A stretch of DNA of 46,457 nucleotides. Source: Hyphomicrobium sp. Lineage in GTDB: Bacteria; Pseudomonadota; Alphaproteobacteria; Rhizobiales; Hyphomicrobiaceae. The stretch is from positions 1-46,457 of the forward strand of contig JAKFUV010000007.1 in NCBI GenBank assembly GCA_021732485.1, written 5' to 3'. The position numbers and the translations under genes were made by a program. This document shows positions 29,039 through 37,116 of this stretch, one piece after another. The notes beneath the pieces were generated by a model. That model was not told where the DNA came from. It did not search any database and worked only from the letters and a program-made list of their open reading frames with translations. The stretch's first letter is position 1, and each line of letters starts with the position of its first letter.

Positions 29039-29668
29039 ATGTACCAGATCAAGGAAATTTTCTACACGCTGCAAGGCGAAGGCGCCAACGCCGGTACGCC
29101 GGCAGTGTTCTGCCGGTTTGCCGGCTGCAATTTGTGGAGCGGCCGCGAAGCCGACCGGGCGACGGCGCAATGCCAGTTTTGCGATACCGATTTCGTCGGC
29201 ACCGACGGCAGTGGCGGCGGCAAGTTCGCAACCGCCGATGACGTCGCGCGGGCGTGCCGGGCCGTTGTCACCGCGGCTCACGGGCCGTGCTTCATCGTGC
29301 TGACCGGCGGCGAGCCGATGCTCCAGGTCGATGCAGCGCTGGTCGACGCCCTACATGCGCGCGGCTTCAACATCGCCATTGAAACCAACGGCACCATTCC
29401 CGTGCCCGACACCATCGACTGGGTGTGCGTTTCGCCGAAGGCTGGCACCGACATTCAACAAACCCACGGCGACGAACTCAAGGTCGTCTATCCGCAGAGC
29501 GCGCTCGATCCACGCCGTTTCGCCGATCTCGACTTCGAGCACCGCTTCGTTCAGCCCATGGACGGACCGAACATGGCGGCAAATACCGAGGCGGCTATCG
29601 CCTTCTGCCTCGCCAACCCACCCTGGCGGCTATCGGTGCAAACGCATAAGGTGCTGTGTATTCGCTGA
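29039..29668 (+). CDS. queE: 7-carboxy-7-deazaguanine synthase QueE (CX14CX2C type)
   Basis: A 209-residue radical SAM enzyme that contracts 6-carboxytetrahydropterin to 7-carboxy-7-deazaguanine. The substrate loop is FYTLQGEGANAGTPAVFCRF. The cluster cysteines are Cys30, Cys45 and Cys48, spaced CX14CX2C rather than the canonical CX3CX2C; this arrangement is known for one class of QueE. SAM/substrate motifs include VLTGGEPMLQVD, IETNGTIPVP and CVSPKAGTD. TTGACA at about 29002 could be part of its promoter, but no good -10 follows. Confidence 0.95.
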   Translation: MYQIKEIFYTLQGEGANAGTPAVFCRFAGCNLWSGREADRATAQCQFCDTDFVGTDGSGGGKFATADDVARACRAVVTAAHGPCFIVLTGGEPMLQVDAALVDALHARGFNIAIETNGTIPVPDTIDWVCVSPKAGTDIQQTHGDELKVVYPQSALDPRRFADLDFEHRFVQPMDGPNMAANTEAAIAFCLANPPWRLSVQTHKVLCIR

Positions 29669-29761
29669 TTGCAACACACGTGCTGCGCTCATACGCGCGG
29701 CATTAACGCCACCCCGTCAAGCAGCCTTTAATTCGGGCGCGAAATCGCCTATTCACCGGCC

Positions 29762-30148
29762 ATGCGCATCTACAAAGATTTTCAATTCGAGGCCGCGCAC
29801 TTTTTGCCGAACGCCTCCCCCGGCCACCCGAATGCCCGCATCCACGGGCATTCGTTCCGCGCGCGCATCGTTGTCGACGGCGAGCCCGATCCCGGCACCG
29901 GCTATGTGTTTCACTTCGATGAGCTGACGGCGGCACTCGCCGACACGCGGGACGCGCTCGATCATCGTCTGCTCAACGAGGTCGACGGCCTTGCGGCGCC
30001 GACGCTCGAGCGGATCGCGATGTGGATCTGGAACCGCATCGCCAACAAAGTCCCGGGGCTGGCCGAAGTGCACGTGTCGCGCGATAGCTGCCATGAAGGC
30101 TGCATCTACAGCGGGCCGCACTTAGCGCGTTCGCTGGCAGCGGAGTGA
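29762..30148 (+). CDS. queD: QueD/PTPS-family protein lacking the catalytic Cys
   Basis: A 128-residue 6-pyruvoyl-tetrahydropterin synthase-like protein, in position to act as 6-carboxytetrahydropterin synthase in queuosine synthesis. Zinc ligands are His13 (FEAAHFLP) and His28/His30 (RIHGHSF); the acid/base region LDHRLLN and the Glu in [11 protein letters not shown] are present. The nucleophilic Cys of canonical QueD (as in GHKCGRLHGH) is replaced by Asn24 ([10 protein letters not shown]). Two Cys near the C-terminus (CHEGCIYSG) might be structural. Gene context supports QueD, but the chemistry may differ. Gap to queF is 7 bp. Confidence 0.85.
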   Translation: MRIYKDFQFEAAHFLPNASPGHPNARIHGHSFRARIVVDGEPDPGTGYVFHFDELTAALADTRDALDHRLLNEVDGLAAPTLERIAMWIWNRIANKVPGLAEVHVSRDSCHEGCIYSGPHLARSLAAE

Positions 30149-30155
30149 GCGCGCC

Positions 30156-30620
30156 ATGAGCACGACGACACCGCCAGACGTCTCGCAACTCGGCCGCCAA
30201 ACGCCGCTGCCGGACAATCCCGAGGCGGCGCTGCTGGAGCGCGTGCCAAACCCGCATCCCGGCACGCATTTCGTCGCGCGTTTCACCCAGCCCGAGTTCA
30301 CGTCGCTGTGCCCGGTGACGGGCCAACCCGATTTTGCCCACCTTGTCATCGATTACGTGCCGGATGGCTGGCTCGTCGAAAGCAAGTCGCTGAAGCTCTA
30401 TCTCTCAGCGTTTCGCAATCACGGCGCCTTCCATGAGGATTGCACGGTGGCGATTGCCAAGCGCGTCGCCGCGTTGATCGCGCCGCACTACTTGCGCATC
30501 GGCGGCTACTGGTATCCGCGCGGTGGCATGCCGATCGATGTGTTCTGGCAGACCGGCACGTTGCCGGCCGAAGTCTGGCTGCCCGATCAGGGCGTCGCCC
30601 CGTATCGCGGGCGCGGCTGA
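30156..30620 (+). CDS. queF: NADPH-dependent 7-cyano-7-deazaguanine reductase QueF
   Basis: A 154-residue type I (unimodular) QueF that reduces the nitrile of preQ0 to preQ1 with NADPH. The catalytic Cys52 is in [13 protein letters not shown] with Asp59; the QueF NADPH motif is [20 protein letters not shown]. It lies 7 bp after queD, and the two likely form one operon with queE upstream. Confidence 0.96.
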   Translation: MSTTTPPDVSQLGRQTPLPDNPEAALLERVPNPHPGTHFVARFTQPEFTSLCPVTGQPDFAHLVIDYVPDGWLVESKSLKLYLSAFRNHGAFHEDCTVAIAKRVAALIAPHYLRIGGYWYPRGGMPIDVFWQTGTLPAEVWLPDQGVAPYRGRG

Positions 30621-30729
30621 CATTTTTCTCGGCACGTTTGGAACGGATTTCCGGGGGTCGCGCGTTAACGCGGGTGGCGGCGGGTTCAACGCGCGCGCCG
30701 AACTTATGTCCACACAGGGAGCATAAAGC

Positions 30730-30969
30730 ATGAGAATTCTAAGTGCGGCCGCGAGCGCCGCGTTCGCTGTCGCGTCGCTGACCGCGACCGCCAATGCAGC
30801 GCCCGCACTCGGCGGCGGTATCAAGTCGGTTCTTGAGCAGGAGACGAAGCTGGTCGAGAAGACACATGGCGTCCACCGCTATTGCGGACGTGGACCGGCA
30901 GGGTGGCATCGTCATAAGCGCGGCTATCGTATTCCATGTCCGCCGCCGCGTTACTATCGCCGCTACTAA
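30730..30969 (+). CDS. Small secreted Arg/His-rich protein (paralogue 1)
   Basis: A 79-residue exported protein with signal MRILSAAASAAFAVASLTATANA. The mature tail VEKTHGVHRYCGRGPAGWHRHKRGYRIPC ends in a Pro/Tyr/Arg-rich YYRRY. It shares the pattern (V/I)EK-HG-HR-C-RG..WHRH.RG...PC.PP..YR.RY with the next gene. A perfect terminator follows. Two Cys suit a disulfide; cationic and His-rich composition suggests metal or envelope binding, but function is unknown. Confidence 0.8.
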   Translation: MRILSAAASAAFAVASLTATANAAPALGGGIKSVLEQETKLVEKTHGVHRYCGRGPAGWHRHKRGYRIPCPPPRYYRRY

Positions 30970-30995
30970 CGCTGCACGGCTCGTTGTGAGCGCAG

Positions 30996-31030
30996 ACGGA
31001 GTGGGCCATCAGCCCACTCCGTTTTTGTTG
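30996..31030 (+). terminator. Rho-independent terminator
   Basis: An 11-bp perfect stem (30996-31006 with 31012-31022), 5-nt loop and T-rich tail immediately after. It ends the small secreted-protein transcript. Confidence 0.9.
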
Positions 31031-31132
31031 TTAGGCCTCCAACGCCGCATAGATTAATGCGGCACAGCGTTTGCATCGCCGATGGTCGTCAGCAACCGCG
31101 ATCGAATTGCGATCCAACGAGGGGTGTTAACC

Positions 31133-31384
31133 ATGCGCGTGGCGCTCTTCGTTGCCATAGCGGTTCTCGCCGCCGCTGCACACTCGACGGCGGCCAGCGC
31201 CGCCCCTGGTGGCGGCATCGGCGCGCATCTGGCGACCACCCACGACGTCGCCGGGATTGAAAAAGTCCATGGCACGCATCGCTCCTGCGCACGTGGCCGG
31301 CGGTGGCACCGCCATGTTCGTGGCAAGGTCCGTCCGTGCCTGCCGCCCGGCGCCTACCGGGCCCGGTACCGCTCTCGTTATTGA
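31133..31384 (+). CDS. Small secreted Arg/His-rich protein (paralogue 2)
   Basis: An 83-residue paralogue of the preceding gene: signal peptide ending HSTAASAA, then IEKVHGTHRSCARGRRWHRH and PCLPPGAYRARYRSRY. GAGGGG lies before the ATG at 31133. The frame is open from 31082 but the signal peptide fixes the start. The terminator between the copies indicates separate transcription. Function unknown. Confidence 0.78.
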   Translation: MRVALFVAIAVLAAAAHSTAASAAPGGGIGAHLATTHDVAGIEKVHGTHRSCARGRRWHRHVRGKVRPCLPPGAYRARYRSRY

Positions 31385-31647
31385 ATCCTGCTGCGAACGA
31401 CAGTTTACAGCGCCCGGCAGCCACGATGGCTTGCGGACCACTTTACCTTTACGGCATCTGGCTTTACGTTTGCGTCAACGGCGTTGCCGCATCGAATTGG
31501 TGCGTCGCACGACGTGTTTTGCGTTGTGGAGCGTGGTTGGACCGCTAGGCTCTCGCAACTCAATACCCCAGCAAGCATCGCAATTTCGTGCCTCCGCTCG
31601 GCAACGGGCCCACAGTCATCCAAGCAACAATCTAGGGAGTTCATCAC

Positions 31648-32022
31648 ATGAAAGGTCACCATGCTATCGTCAGCGTCCTCGCCGGAGCTGTTCTAACATC
31701 AGCGGCCGCAGGATCGGCTTTCGCTCAGTCCGCAAATGGCACGTGGCTGCGCAGCAACGGCGCCCACGTCCTCGCCTACGATTGTGGCGGCGGCCTTGGT
31801 TTGAAAGTCGTGAAATCGCCGGAAGCCGGTAAGGTCGGCAAGACCATCATGTGCGGCGGCAAGAAGACAGCCGATAACAAGTGGAAAGGCACCGTCCTCA
31901 ATCTGGACGATGGGCAGAAGTATTCCGGCTATGTGTCGGTGAGCGGTAGCAGCCTGACGCTGTCGGGATGCGTGCTCGGCGGCATCATCTGCAAGAACGA
32001 CACCTGGTCGCGCATCAAGTAG
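31648..32022 (+). CDS. Secreted DUF2147 protein
   Basis: A 124-residue exported protein (signal ...LTSAAAGSAFA, cleavage near 26). The DUF2147 start NGTWLRSNGAHVLAYDCGGGLGLKVV is followed by paired Cys (IMCGGKK, SGCVLGGIICKND) and the terminal TWSRIK. TAGGGAG is a good ribosome binding site. The family is a small lipocalin-like periplasmic fold of unknown function. The 3' end overlaps the convergent DCC gene by 8 bp. The 263 bp upstream (31385-31647) hold nothing evident. Confidence 0.85.
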   Translation: MKGHHAIVSVLAGAVLTSAAAGSAFAQSANGTWLRSNGAHVLAYDCGGGLGLKVVKSPEAGKVGKTIMCGGKKTADNKWKGTVLNLDDGQKYSGYVSVSGSSLTLSGCVLGGIICKNDTWSRIK

Positions 32023-32497
32023 CGCTGCGGCTTTCCTTCGGCTCCATGAACCGATGCCGATCGACGGGAGTGGGCATCAGGCACGACGTCCGGCTGCCAA
32101 ACCAGCGCAAGCGATTGCGCTGGACCCAGTCATAGATGCGATCACCGATCACCGGCGGCACGAGGCGAGCAATGCTGGCGAGGCCTCGCCATGGCGGCGG
32201 CAGCGTTCGCCCCGCGGCGACGACGCCCGCCCATTTGAGGTGTGCGACCCCATCGGCCAGCACCATGAAGGTGTCGAAGCGATCGGCATCCAGATTGAAG
32301 TGGCGATAAAGCGCGCGCGGGACCGGCTGCTGGATGGCCGCAAACCGGCTGGTGCCTTTGGGATCGCGGGCGAGCATCCAGCGGACGCCCGATGAACACA
32401 ACACGCACAGCCCGTCGAAAATGATCAGCGGGGCCTGATCATCGAACGCCGGGACGGCCGGATCGTCGCGGTAGCTGTACGGCATGGGCTGGGCCAT
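32015..32497 (-). CDS. DCC-family thiol protein (DUF393)
   Basis: A 160-residue DCC-type putative thiol-disulfide protein. The hallmark IIFDGLCVLCSSGVRWML (Asp-x2-Cys-x2-Cys) lies near residues 25-42; the C-terminal DRIYDWVQRNRLRWFG is typical. ATG at 32497 is chosen because GAGGA lies 8 nt upstream; ATG 32503 would put it too close. It is divergent from the photolyase gene. Redox substrate unknown. Confidence 0.88.
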   Translation of the reverse strand: MAQPMPYSYRDDPAVPAFDDQAPLIIFDGLCVLCSSGVRWMLARDPKGTSRFAAIQQPVPRALYRHFNLDADRFDTFMVLADGVAHLKWAGVVAAGRTLPPPWRGLASIARLVPPVIGDRIYDWVQRNRLRWFGSRTSCLMPTPVDRHRFMEPKESRSAT

Positions 32498-32613
32498 GGG
32501 CATGTCCTCGGTTGCATGGACGCTAAACCGCCGTTGAAAAAATTCCACGCCGCACGATGCCGCGACGCGGCGACCGGAGGCATCGGACACGCCGCCTGCT
32601 GCGTTAAAGCCGC

Positions 32614-34200
32614 ATGAGTGTCAAACGTCCGCTTCACGTCGTCTGGTTCAAACGCGATCTGCGCATCGCCGATCACGCCGCTCTCGCCGATGCGGCTGCC
32701 GCCGGTGCATCGGCGGGCCAGCCGGTGCTGCCGCTGTTCATCGTCGAGCCGGATTTGCTGAGCGAGGCCGATCAATCGGCGCGCCAATGGGCGTTCGCCA
32801 GCGAATGCCTGACCGAGTTGCGCCGTGATCTGGCGGCGCTGGGCCAGCCGCTCGTCGTGCGCTCCGGCGACGCCGTCGCCGTCCTCGACGCGATCCGCGA
32901 GACGCATGGCATCGCCGCGCTGTGGTCGCATCAGGAAACCGGCAACGGCTGGACGTTTGCGCGCGACCGGCGCGTCGCCGCCTGGGCCCGCAGTCATGCG
33001 ATCGCCTGGCATGAGCCGCGCCAGCATGGCGTGACGCGACGGCTGGCGTCGCGCAATGGCTGGGCGCGCGATTGGGACCAGCTCATGGCCGAGCCACTAC
33101 GCCCGCCCCCTGCCGCCTTGATGCCGGTGCCAATCGACGACCTTGGCCACGTGCCCGGCGTCCGTGACTTCGGACTGGCAGACGACGCTTGCCCTCAGCG
33201 CCAGAGCGGTGGGCGAACGGCTGCGATCCAAACCCTCGAGTCGTTCCTGACCGAGCGCGGCCTGCCCTACCGCCGCGCCATGTCGAGCCCGGTGACGGCC
33301 TTCGACGCCTGTTCACGGCTGTCGCCGCATCTGGCGTGGGGCAGCCTGTCGATGCGCGAAGCGGCGCATGCCACCTGGGGCCGGATGCGCGAATTGAAGC
33401 AATCCTCTCATTCAGGGCCGGATATCGCGCACTGGCGCGGCTCGATGATGTCGTTTTCCGGCCGTCTGCACTGGCATTGCCATTTCATTCAGAAACTAGA
33501 AAGCGAACCGCGTCTCGAATTCGAAAGCCTGCATCGCGCCTATCGCGATCTGCGACCGGTCGAGGCCGATGCCAGCCGCCTCGCCGCGTGGTCGCGCGGC
33601 GAAACCGGGTTTCCGCTGGTCGATGCCTGCATGCGGGCGCTGAACGCCACCGGCTGGTTGAATTTCCGCATGCGCGCCATGCTCATGTCGTTCGCCAGTT
33701 ATCAACTGTGGCTGCCGTGGCGTCCGACGGGGCTGCATCTGGCGCGCGTGTTCACCGACTATGAGCCGGGCATCCACTGGTCGCAGGTGCAAATGCAGTC
33801 CGGCACCACCGGCATCAACACGCTGCGGATTTATAACCCGGTCAAGCAAAGCCTCGATCAGGATCCGCGCGGCATCTTCATTCGGCGCTGGCTGCCGGAA
33901 CTCGCCAACGTGCCGGACGCCTTCATTCACGAACCGTGGCGCTGGGAGGCATTCGAGACCCACTGCGCCGGGCGCTATCCGGCACGCATCGTCGATCATC
34001 TCACTGCGGCCAAGGCCGCGCGCGATGCCGTCTGGTCGGTGCGCAAAACCAAGGCGGCAGCGCGGGAAGCCGACGCCATTCAAGACAAGCACGGCAGTCG
34101 CAAGAGCGGCATCGCCATGACTGGACAGCGGCCCGCCAAGACAGCGCGCCGGCGCAAAACTGTCGCCAAACCGCCAGGGCAATTAGACTTCGATCTATAA
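32614..34200 (+). CDS. Cryptochrome/photolyase family protein
   Basis: A 528-residue FAD-binding photolyase/cryptochrome. The N-terminal photolyase domain is VVWFKRDLRIADHAAL; the FAD domain includes SRLSPHLAWGSLSMRE, WRGSMMSFSGRLHWHCHF, ETGFPLVDACMRALNATGWL and NFRMRAMLMSFASYQL. Where classical CPD photolyases have an NNGGWQW-type segment, this has PGIHWSQVQMQSGTTGINTL followed by RIYNPVKQSLDQDPRG, which places it in a divergent subgroup. The C-terminus is Lys/Arg-rich and probably disordered (ARRRKTVAKPPGQLDFDL). DNA repair is likely but photoreceptor function is possible. Confidence 0.88.
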   Translation: MSVKRPLHVVWFKRDLRIADHAALADAAAAGASAGQPVLPLFIVEPDLLSEADQSARQWAFASECLTELRRDLAALGQPLVVRSGDAVAVLDAIRETHGIAALWSHQETGNGWTFARDRRVAAWARSHAIAWHEPRQHGVTRRLASRNGWARDWDQLMAEPLRPPPAALMPVPIDDLGHVPGVRDFGLADDACPQRQSGGRTAAIQTLESFLTERGLPYRRAMSSPVTAFDACSRLSPHLAWGSLSMREAAHATWGRMRELKQSSHSGPDIAHWRGSMMSFSGRLHWHCHFIQKLESEPRLEFESLHRAYRDLRPVEADASRLAAWSRGETGFPLVDACMRALNATGWLNFRMRAMLMSFASYQLWLPWRPTGLHLARVFTDYEPGIHWSQVQMQSGTTGINTLRIYNPVKQSLDQDPRGIFIRRWLPELANVPDAFIHEPWRWEAFETHCAGRYPARIVDHLTAAKAARDAVWSVRKTKAAAREADAIQDKHGSRKSGIAMTGQRPAKTARRRKTVAKPPGQLDFDL

Positions 34201-34341
34201 CCAGCGACAGGCGCCGATAGCCGGCGATATTTTCGCCTTCGTGCCGGTCGATCGGTCTTGCTTCCTGGTTCGTCGCACACGCCGGCGCTATCACCGTGGC
34301 GCGCATATGCGGATGGGCCGCACCGCCACCAGGACACCACC

Positions 34342-34773
34342 ATGCCGATCTCACGCACCACCTTTATCGCTCTCGCCACTGTGATGGCAGCCGCTGTGAT
34401 GGCAGCCGCCGCAACGTCCGCCACCGCCGCCCCGAGAATAAACTGCACCACTGCGTCCTCGACGTTCGAGATGAACGATTGCGCCGAGCGTGATTTTTCC
34501 GCCGCCGATGCGAAGTTGAACAGCGTCTATCAGCGGTCTCTCGCTGCCGTCCCCGACATGGCGTTCGAAAAGCCCTACGACACCAAAAGCTGGATCGCTG
34601 CGTTGCGCAACAGCCAGCGCGCCTGGGTGGCCTTCCGTGACGCCGAATGCAAAAATCACGTGGCGATGTTTTGGACCGGCGGAACCGGCGCGACGGTCGA
34701 TATTCTCGGTTGCATGACCGAGAAAACGCGGGCCCGCACCAAAGACTTGATCGACCACTACATCGACCGTTAA
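34342..34773 (+). CDS. Secreted LprI-like protein (DUF1311)
   Basis: A 143-residue exported protein. The signal peptide ends ATSATAA (near residue 29). The LprI pattern NCTTASSTFEMNDCAERDFSAADAKLN, then LRNSQRAWVAFRDAEC and GCMTEKTRARTKDL has four Cys in family spacing. LprI-type proteins are reported lysozyme inhibitors in mycobacteria; here the role is inferred only. ATG at 34342 matches the signal peptide. Confidence 0.88.
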   Translation: MPISRTTFIALATVMAAAVMAAAATSATAAPRINCTTASSTFEMNDCAERDFSAADAKLNSVYQRSLAAVPDMAFEKPYDTKSWIAALRNSQRAWVAFRDAECKNHVAMFWTGGTGATVDILGCMTEKTRARTKDLIDHYIDR

Positions 34774-34906
34774 TGCCGCCCACGTCGGCACGCCACTGCA
34801 CGGGCTGAAGGGAACCAAGTTGTCCTCGCCGCCGTTTACGAAGGCGCATCGTTGCCGGGTATTTTCCCGGCCGACAGCACGCGGCTACTCAACACGGGAG
34901 CTCCTT

Positions 34907-35371
34907 ATGGCGAACGAGAAGACGAGCAATTCAAAAGCTATCATCGCTGAAAAGCTCGGCGCCGTGCTCGGCACGTCGTACATGCTACAGGTCAAAACTC
35001 AGAATTTTCATTGGAATGTCACGGGCCCGAGTTTCGGCCAGCTGCACATCCTTTTTGAAACGCAGTACAGCGAAATCCAGGCGGCGGTCGACGAGATCGC
35101 CGAACGCATTCGCGCGCTCGATGCCGTCTCACCCGGCAGCTTTGCCGACTTCGGCAAGCTGTCCGAAATCAAGGATGCGCCGTCGAAACCGCCCGCCGAC
35201 AAGGTCATGATCAAGATGCTCGCCGACGACAACGCGGCGCTATCCAAACTATGCACCGACGTTGGCACATTCGCCGACGACGCCGGCGACACGGCAACCG
35301 GCGATCTGATGAACGGGCGGATCGCGGCCCACGACAAAGCGGCCTGGATGCTACGGGCGCATCTTCAGTGA
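34907..35371 (+). CDS. dps: Dps-family ferritin-like protein
   Basis: A 154-residue Dps/DNA-protecting ferritin. Ferroxidase-site residues are in QNFHWNVTGPSFGQLHILFETQY and AAVDEIAERIRALD (His, Asp, Glu at inter-subunit positions). It oxidises ferrous iron with peroxide and stores the product in a dodecamer. The N-terminus MANEKTSNSKAIIAEKLG is Lys-containing, possibly for DNA contact. GGGAG precedes the ATG at 34907; the frame is open upstream but not homologous. Confidence 0.93.
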   Translation: MANEKTSNSKAIIAEKLGAVLGTSYMLQVKTQNFHWNVTGPSFGQLHILFETQYSEIQAAVDEIAERIRALDAVSPGSFADFGKLSEIKDAPSKPPADKVMIKMLADDNAALSKLCTDVGTFADDAGDTATGDLMNGRIAAHDKAAWMLRAHLQ

Positions 35372-35500
35372 TGCATCACAGCGCTCTCAAAAAACGCTCG
35401 CGATGAGACTATAAATCCGCACGCTTGAGCACAATCGCGATCTTTTTTTTGCCATTGGAATCACGAGTTTGGTCGCAGATCCGAATGAAAGGGGACTGCG

Positions 35501-35905
35501 ATGACTGGACTTCCCGACAACGTCGAAGACTTGCTGGCACGGCTCGAAGACAGCTCACGCAGTGAACTCGATCTGGTGCATACGCTTGCCGAAGCCATCC
35601 GCCGCGCCGACGAGCAGGTGTTGCGCGAGGTCCGCAGCGTCACGTTGCAGCACGAAATCCGCCGCGAAGCGATCCTTGGTGAATTGCATACGCTGGCCAC
35701 ACGGCTGTGCTGCCTGCCACCGAGGCACCAAAGTTCGTTCTCGGCCGCGACGGCGCGTGCTGCCATCCGCCAGCAGACACAACCTGCCCCGCCGGCGGAG
35801 ATGGAAACCGCACCAAACCCCGGAGGCGGCCACTGGCGTCAGGCGGCTCAAAATATCGACGAAGAGCTCGATTTCACCTTCAATTCGGCGTCGCCCCGGC
35901 ACTAG
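35501..35905 (+). CDS. Hypothetical protein ending inside a dispersed repeat
   Basis: A 134-residue protein I do not recognise. A strong AAAGGGG precedes the ATG. The N-terminal 70 residues look helical and coiled-coil-prone (NVEDLLARLEDSSRSELDLV, ADEQVLREVRSVTLQHEIRR); the C-terminal half is Pro/Ala/Gln-rich. The stop codon TAG (35903-35905) is supplied by the CTAGAGC end of the repeat, so the original C-terminus may have been longer. Confidence 0.6.
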   Translation: MTGLPDNVEDLLARLEDSSRSELDLVHTLAEAIRRADEQVLREVRSVTLQHEIRREAILGELHTLATRLCCLPPRHQSSFSAATARAAIRQQTQPAPPAEMETAPNPGGGHWRQAAQNIDEELDFTFNSASPRH

Positions 35906-36007
35906 AGCATTTTCCGATGAAGTGGATGCCTGTTCGTCGTCAGAAAATGCGACAAAGCCAGAGGATAGAGCGCCGATCTGATTTCATCAGATCGCAAAGC
36001 GCTCTAG
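35902..36007. repeat. Two-hairpin dispersed repeat, copy B
   Basis: A 106-bp element with terminal inverted repeats CTAGAGC (35902-35908) and GCTCTAG (36001-36007). Stem A: GCATTTTC (35907-35914) / GAAAATGC (35943-35950). Stem B: CGATCTGAT (35974-35982) / ATCAGATCG (35986-35994) with loop TTC. Its termini provide the stop codons of both neighbouring convergent genes. It is the same two-hairpin design as copy A at 26843. Confidence 0.85.
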
Positions 36008-36681
36008 CCGCGAGGCGGAGACGGAGCCGCGAGGTTGAGAATGTCGGTGAGCGACGCCGCAATCATGCGCGGTTGTTCAACCGAGGCGGGCCAAACGGTG
36101 TTGCCGCGACTGATCCAGACTGTTTGGTAGCCGAAGTCGCGAGCGCCGGCGACATCCCACCAGTTTGACGACACGAAAATCATGGCGGCAGCGGGTTGCT
36201 CGAACCTTGCTGTCCCGAGTGCGTAAGCGGCGGGCGCCGGCTTGTAGGTGCGGACAGCATGCGTTGACAGAATCGCGTCAAAGCTGGCGGCGAGGCCGGC
36301 GTGATCGACCGACGCCTGCAACCACTGCGGCGTGCCGTTGGAGAGGATGGCACACATGTCGCCACGCGACTTGAGCGCCTGCAAAGTTGCGGCGGCATCG
36401 GGATAGGCGGGCAGTGTCGCGAAGGCGTTGCACAAGTCGTCAACCAGCCCCTCATCAACAATGTCTTCGGCGGCCAGGCTGTCTCGAAACGCGTCGCGCG
36501 TAATGGCGTCGAACGGGCGATAGCGATCGCTGAGCCCCGCCAGCCACGCATAATCGAGCTGCGTCGCGCGCCAGCGTTCGAGCACCGGCGCAAGCCGGGC
36601 ACCGAGCCGCGGTTCGGCGATGCGAAACGCGGCAGAAAGATCGAGCAGCGTGCCGTAAGCATCGAACAGATATGAGGGCAT
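36004..36681 (-). CDS. 2-haloacid dehalogenase (HAD family, type II)
   Basis: A 225-residue HAD hydrolase resembling L-2-haloacid dehalogenases, which release halide from 2-haloalkanoates. The nucleophile Asp is in YLFDAYGTLLDLSAAF (Asp7), the Arg/substrate helix follows, with motif II SNGTPQWL, Lys in HAVRTYKPAPAAY and motif III FVSSNWWDVAGARDFGYQTVWI, as in the dehalogenase subfamily. Its TAG stop (36006-36004) lies in the right end of repeat B. True substrate is unproven. Confidence 0.9.
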   Translation of the reverse strand: MPSYLFDAYGTLLDLSAAFRIAEPRLGARLAPVLERWRATQLDYAWLAGLSDRYRPFDAITRDAFRDSLAAEDIVDEGLVDDLCNAFATLPAYPDAAATLQALKSRGDMCAILSNGTPQWLQASVDHAGLAASFDAILSTHAVRTYKPAPAAYALGTARFEQPAAAMIFVSSNWWDVAGARDFGYQTVWISRGNTVWPASVEQPRMIAASLTDILNLAAPSPPRG

Positions 36682-37116
36682 GGTGGTGTTTCAAGCCTTT
36701 CGTTCGGCTGTTGTCTTCTCGCAAATGTTCATTGAGCGATTGGTGAGTGGAGCCGCATCCAGCCAGCATATCGCTGAATGGATCCCGCCATGCGGAATTA
36801 GTCTTGGTTCGACCTTGTCGTGGATCCCGGCCTCCGCCGGGATGACGGAATATGTTATGTTTGGGAACTAACGCCAAGACCACCGCCTGTGCCTTTGGGC
36901 ATTGAATGGCCCAGGCGGGTCGCGCCGGGATGACGAATTGTTTTGCGATGGTTGGCCACTGCCTCACCGTCATGCCGACGGAGGTCGGCATCCACGACAA
37001 GCATCAAAGAGCGGCCGCGACCGGTCCGCGACGAACCAACCACACCGTCATCTCGGCGCAGGTCGGCATCCACGACAAGCCTCAAAGAGCGTGATGCCGC
37101 AACCATCGATTAAAAA
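36682..37116. repeat. REP-like palindrome cluster, left of the GIY-YIG gene
   Basis: This 435-bp gap contains at least four palindromic units. One at 36820-36847 has arms ATCCCGGC/GCCGGGAT. A degraded half unit lies near 36920. One at 36968-36998 has ATGCCGAC (36972-36979)/GTCGGCAT (36984-36991). Another lies near 37043-37076. A 63-bp spacer (36989-37051) between the last two recurs at 37771-37833. Confidence 0.8.
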
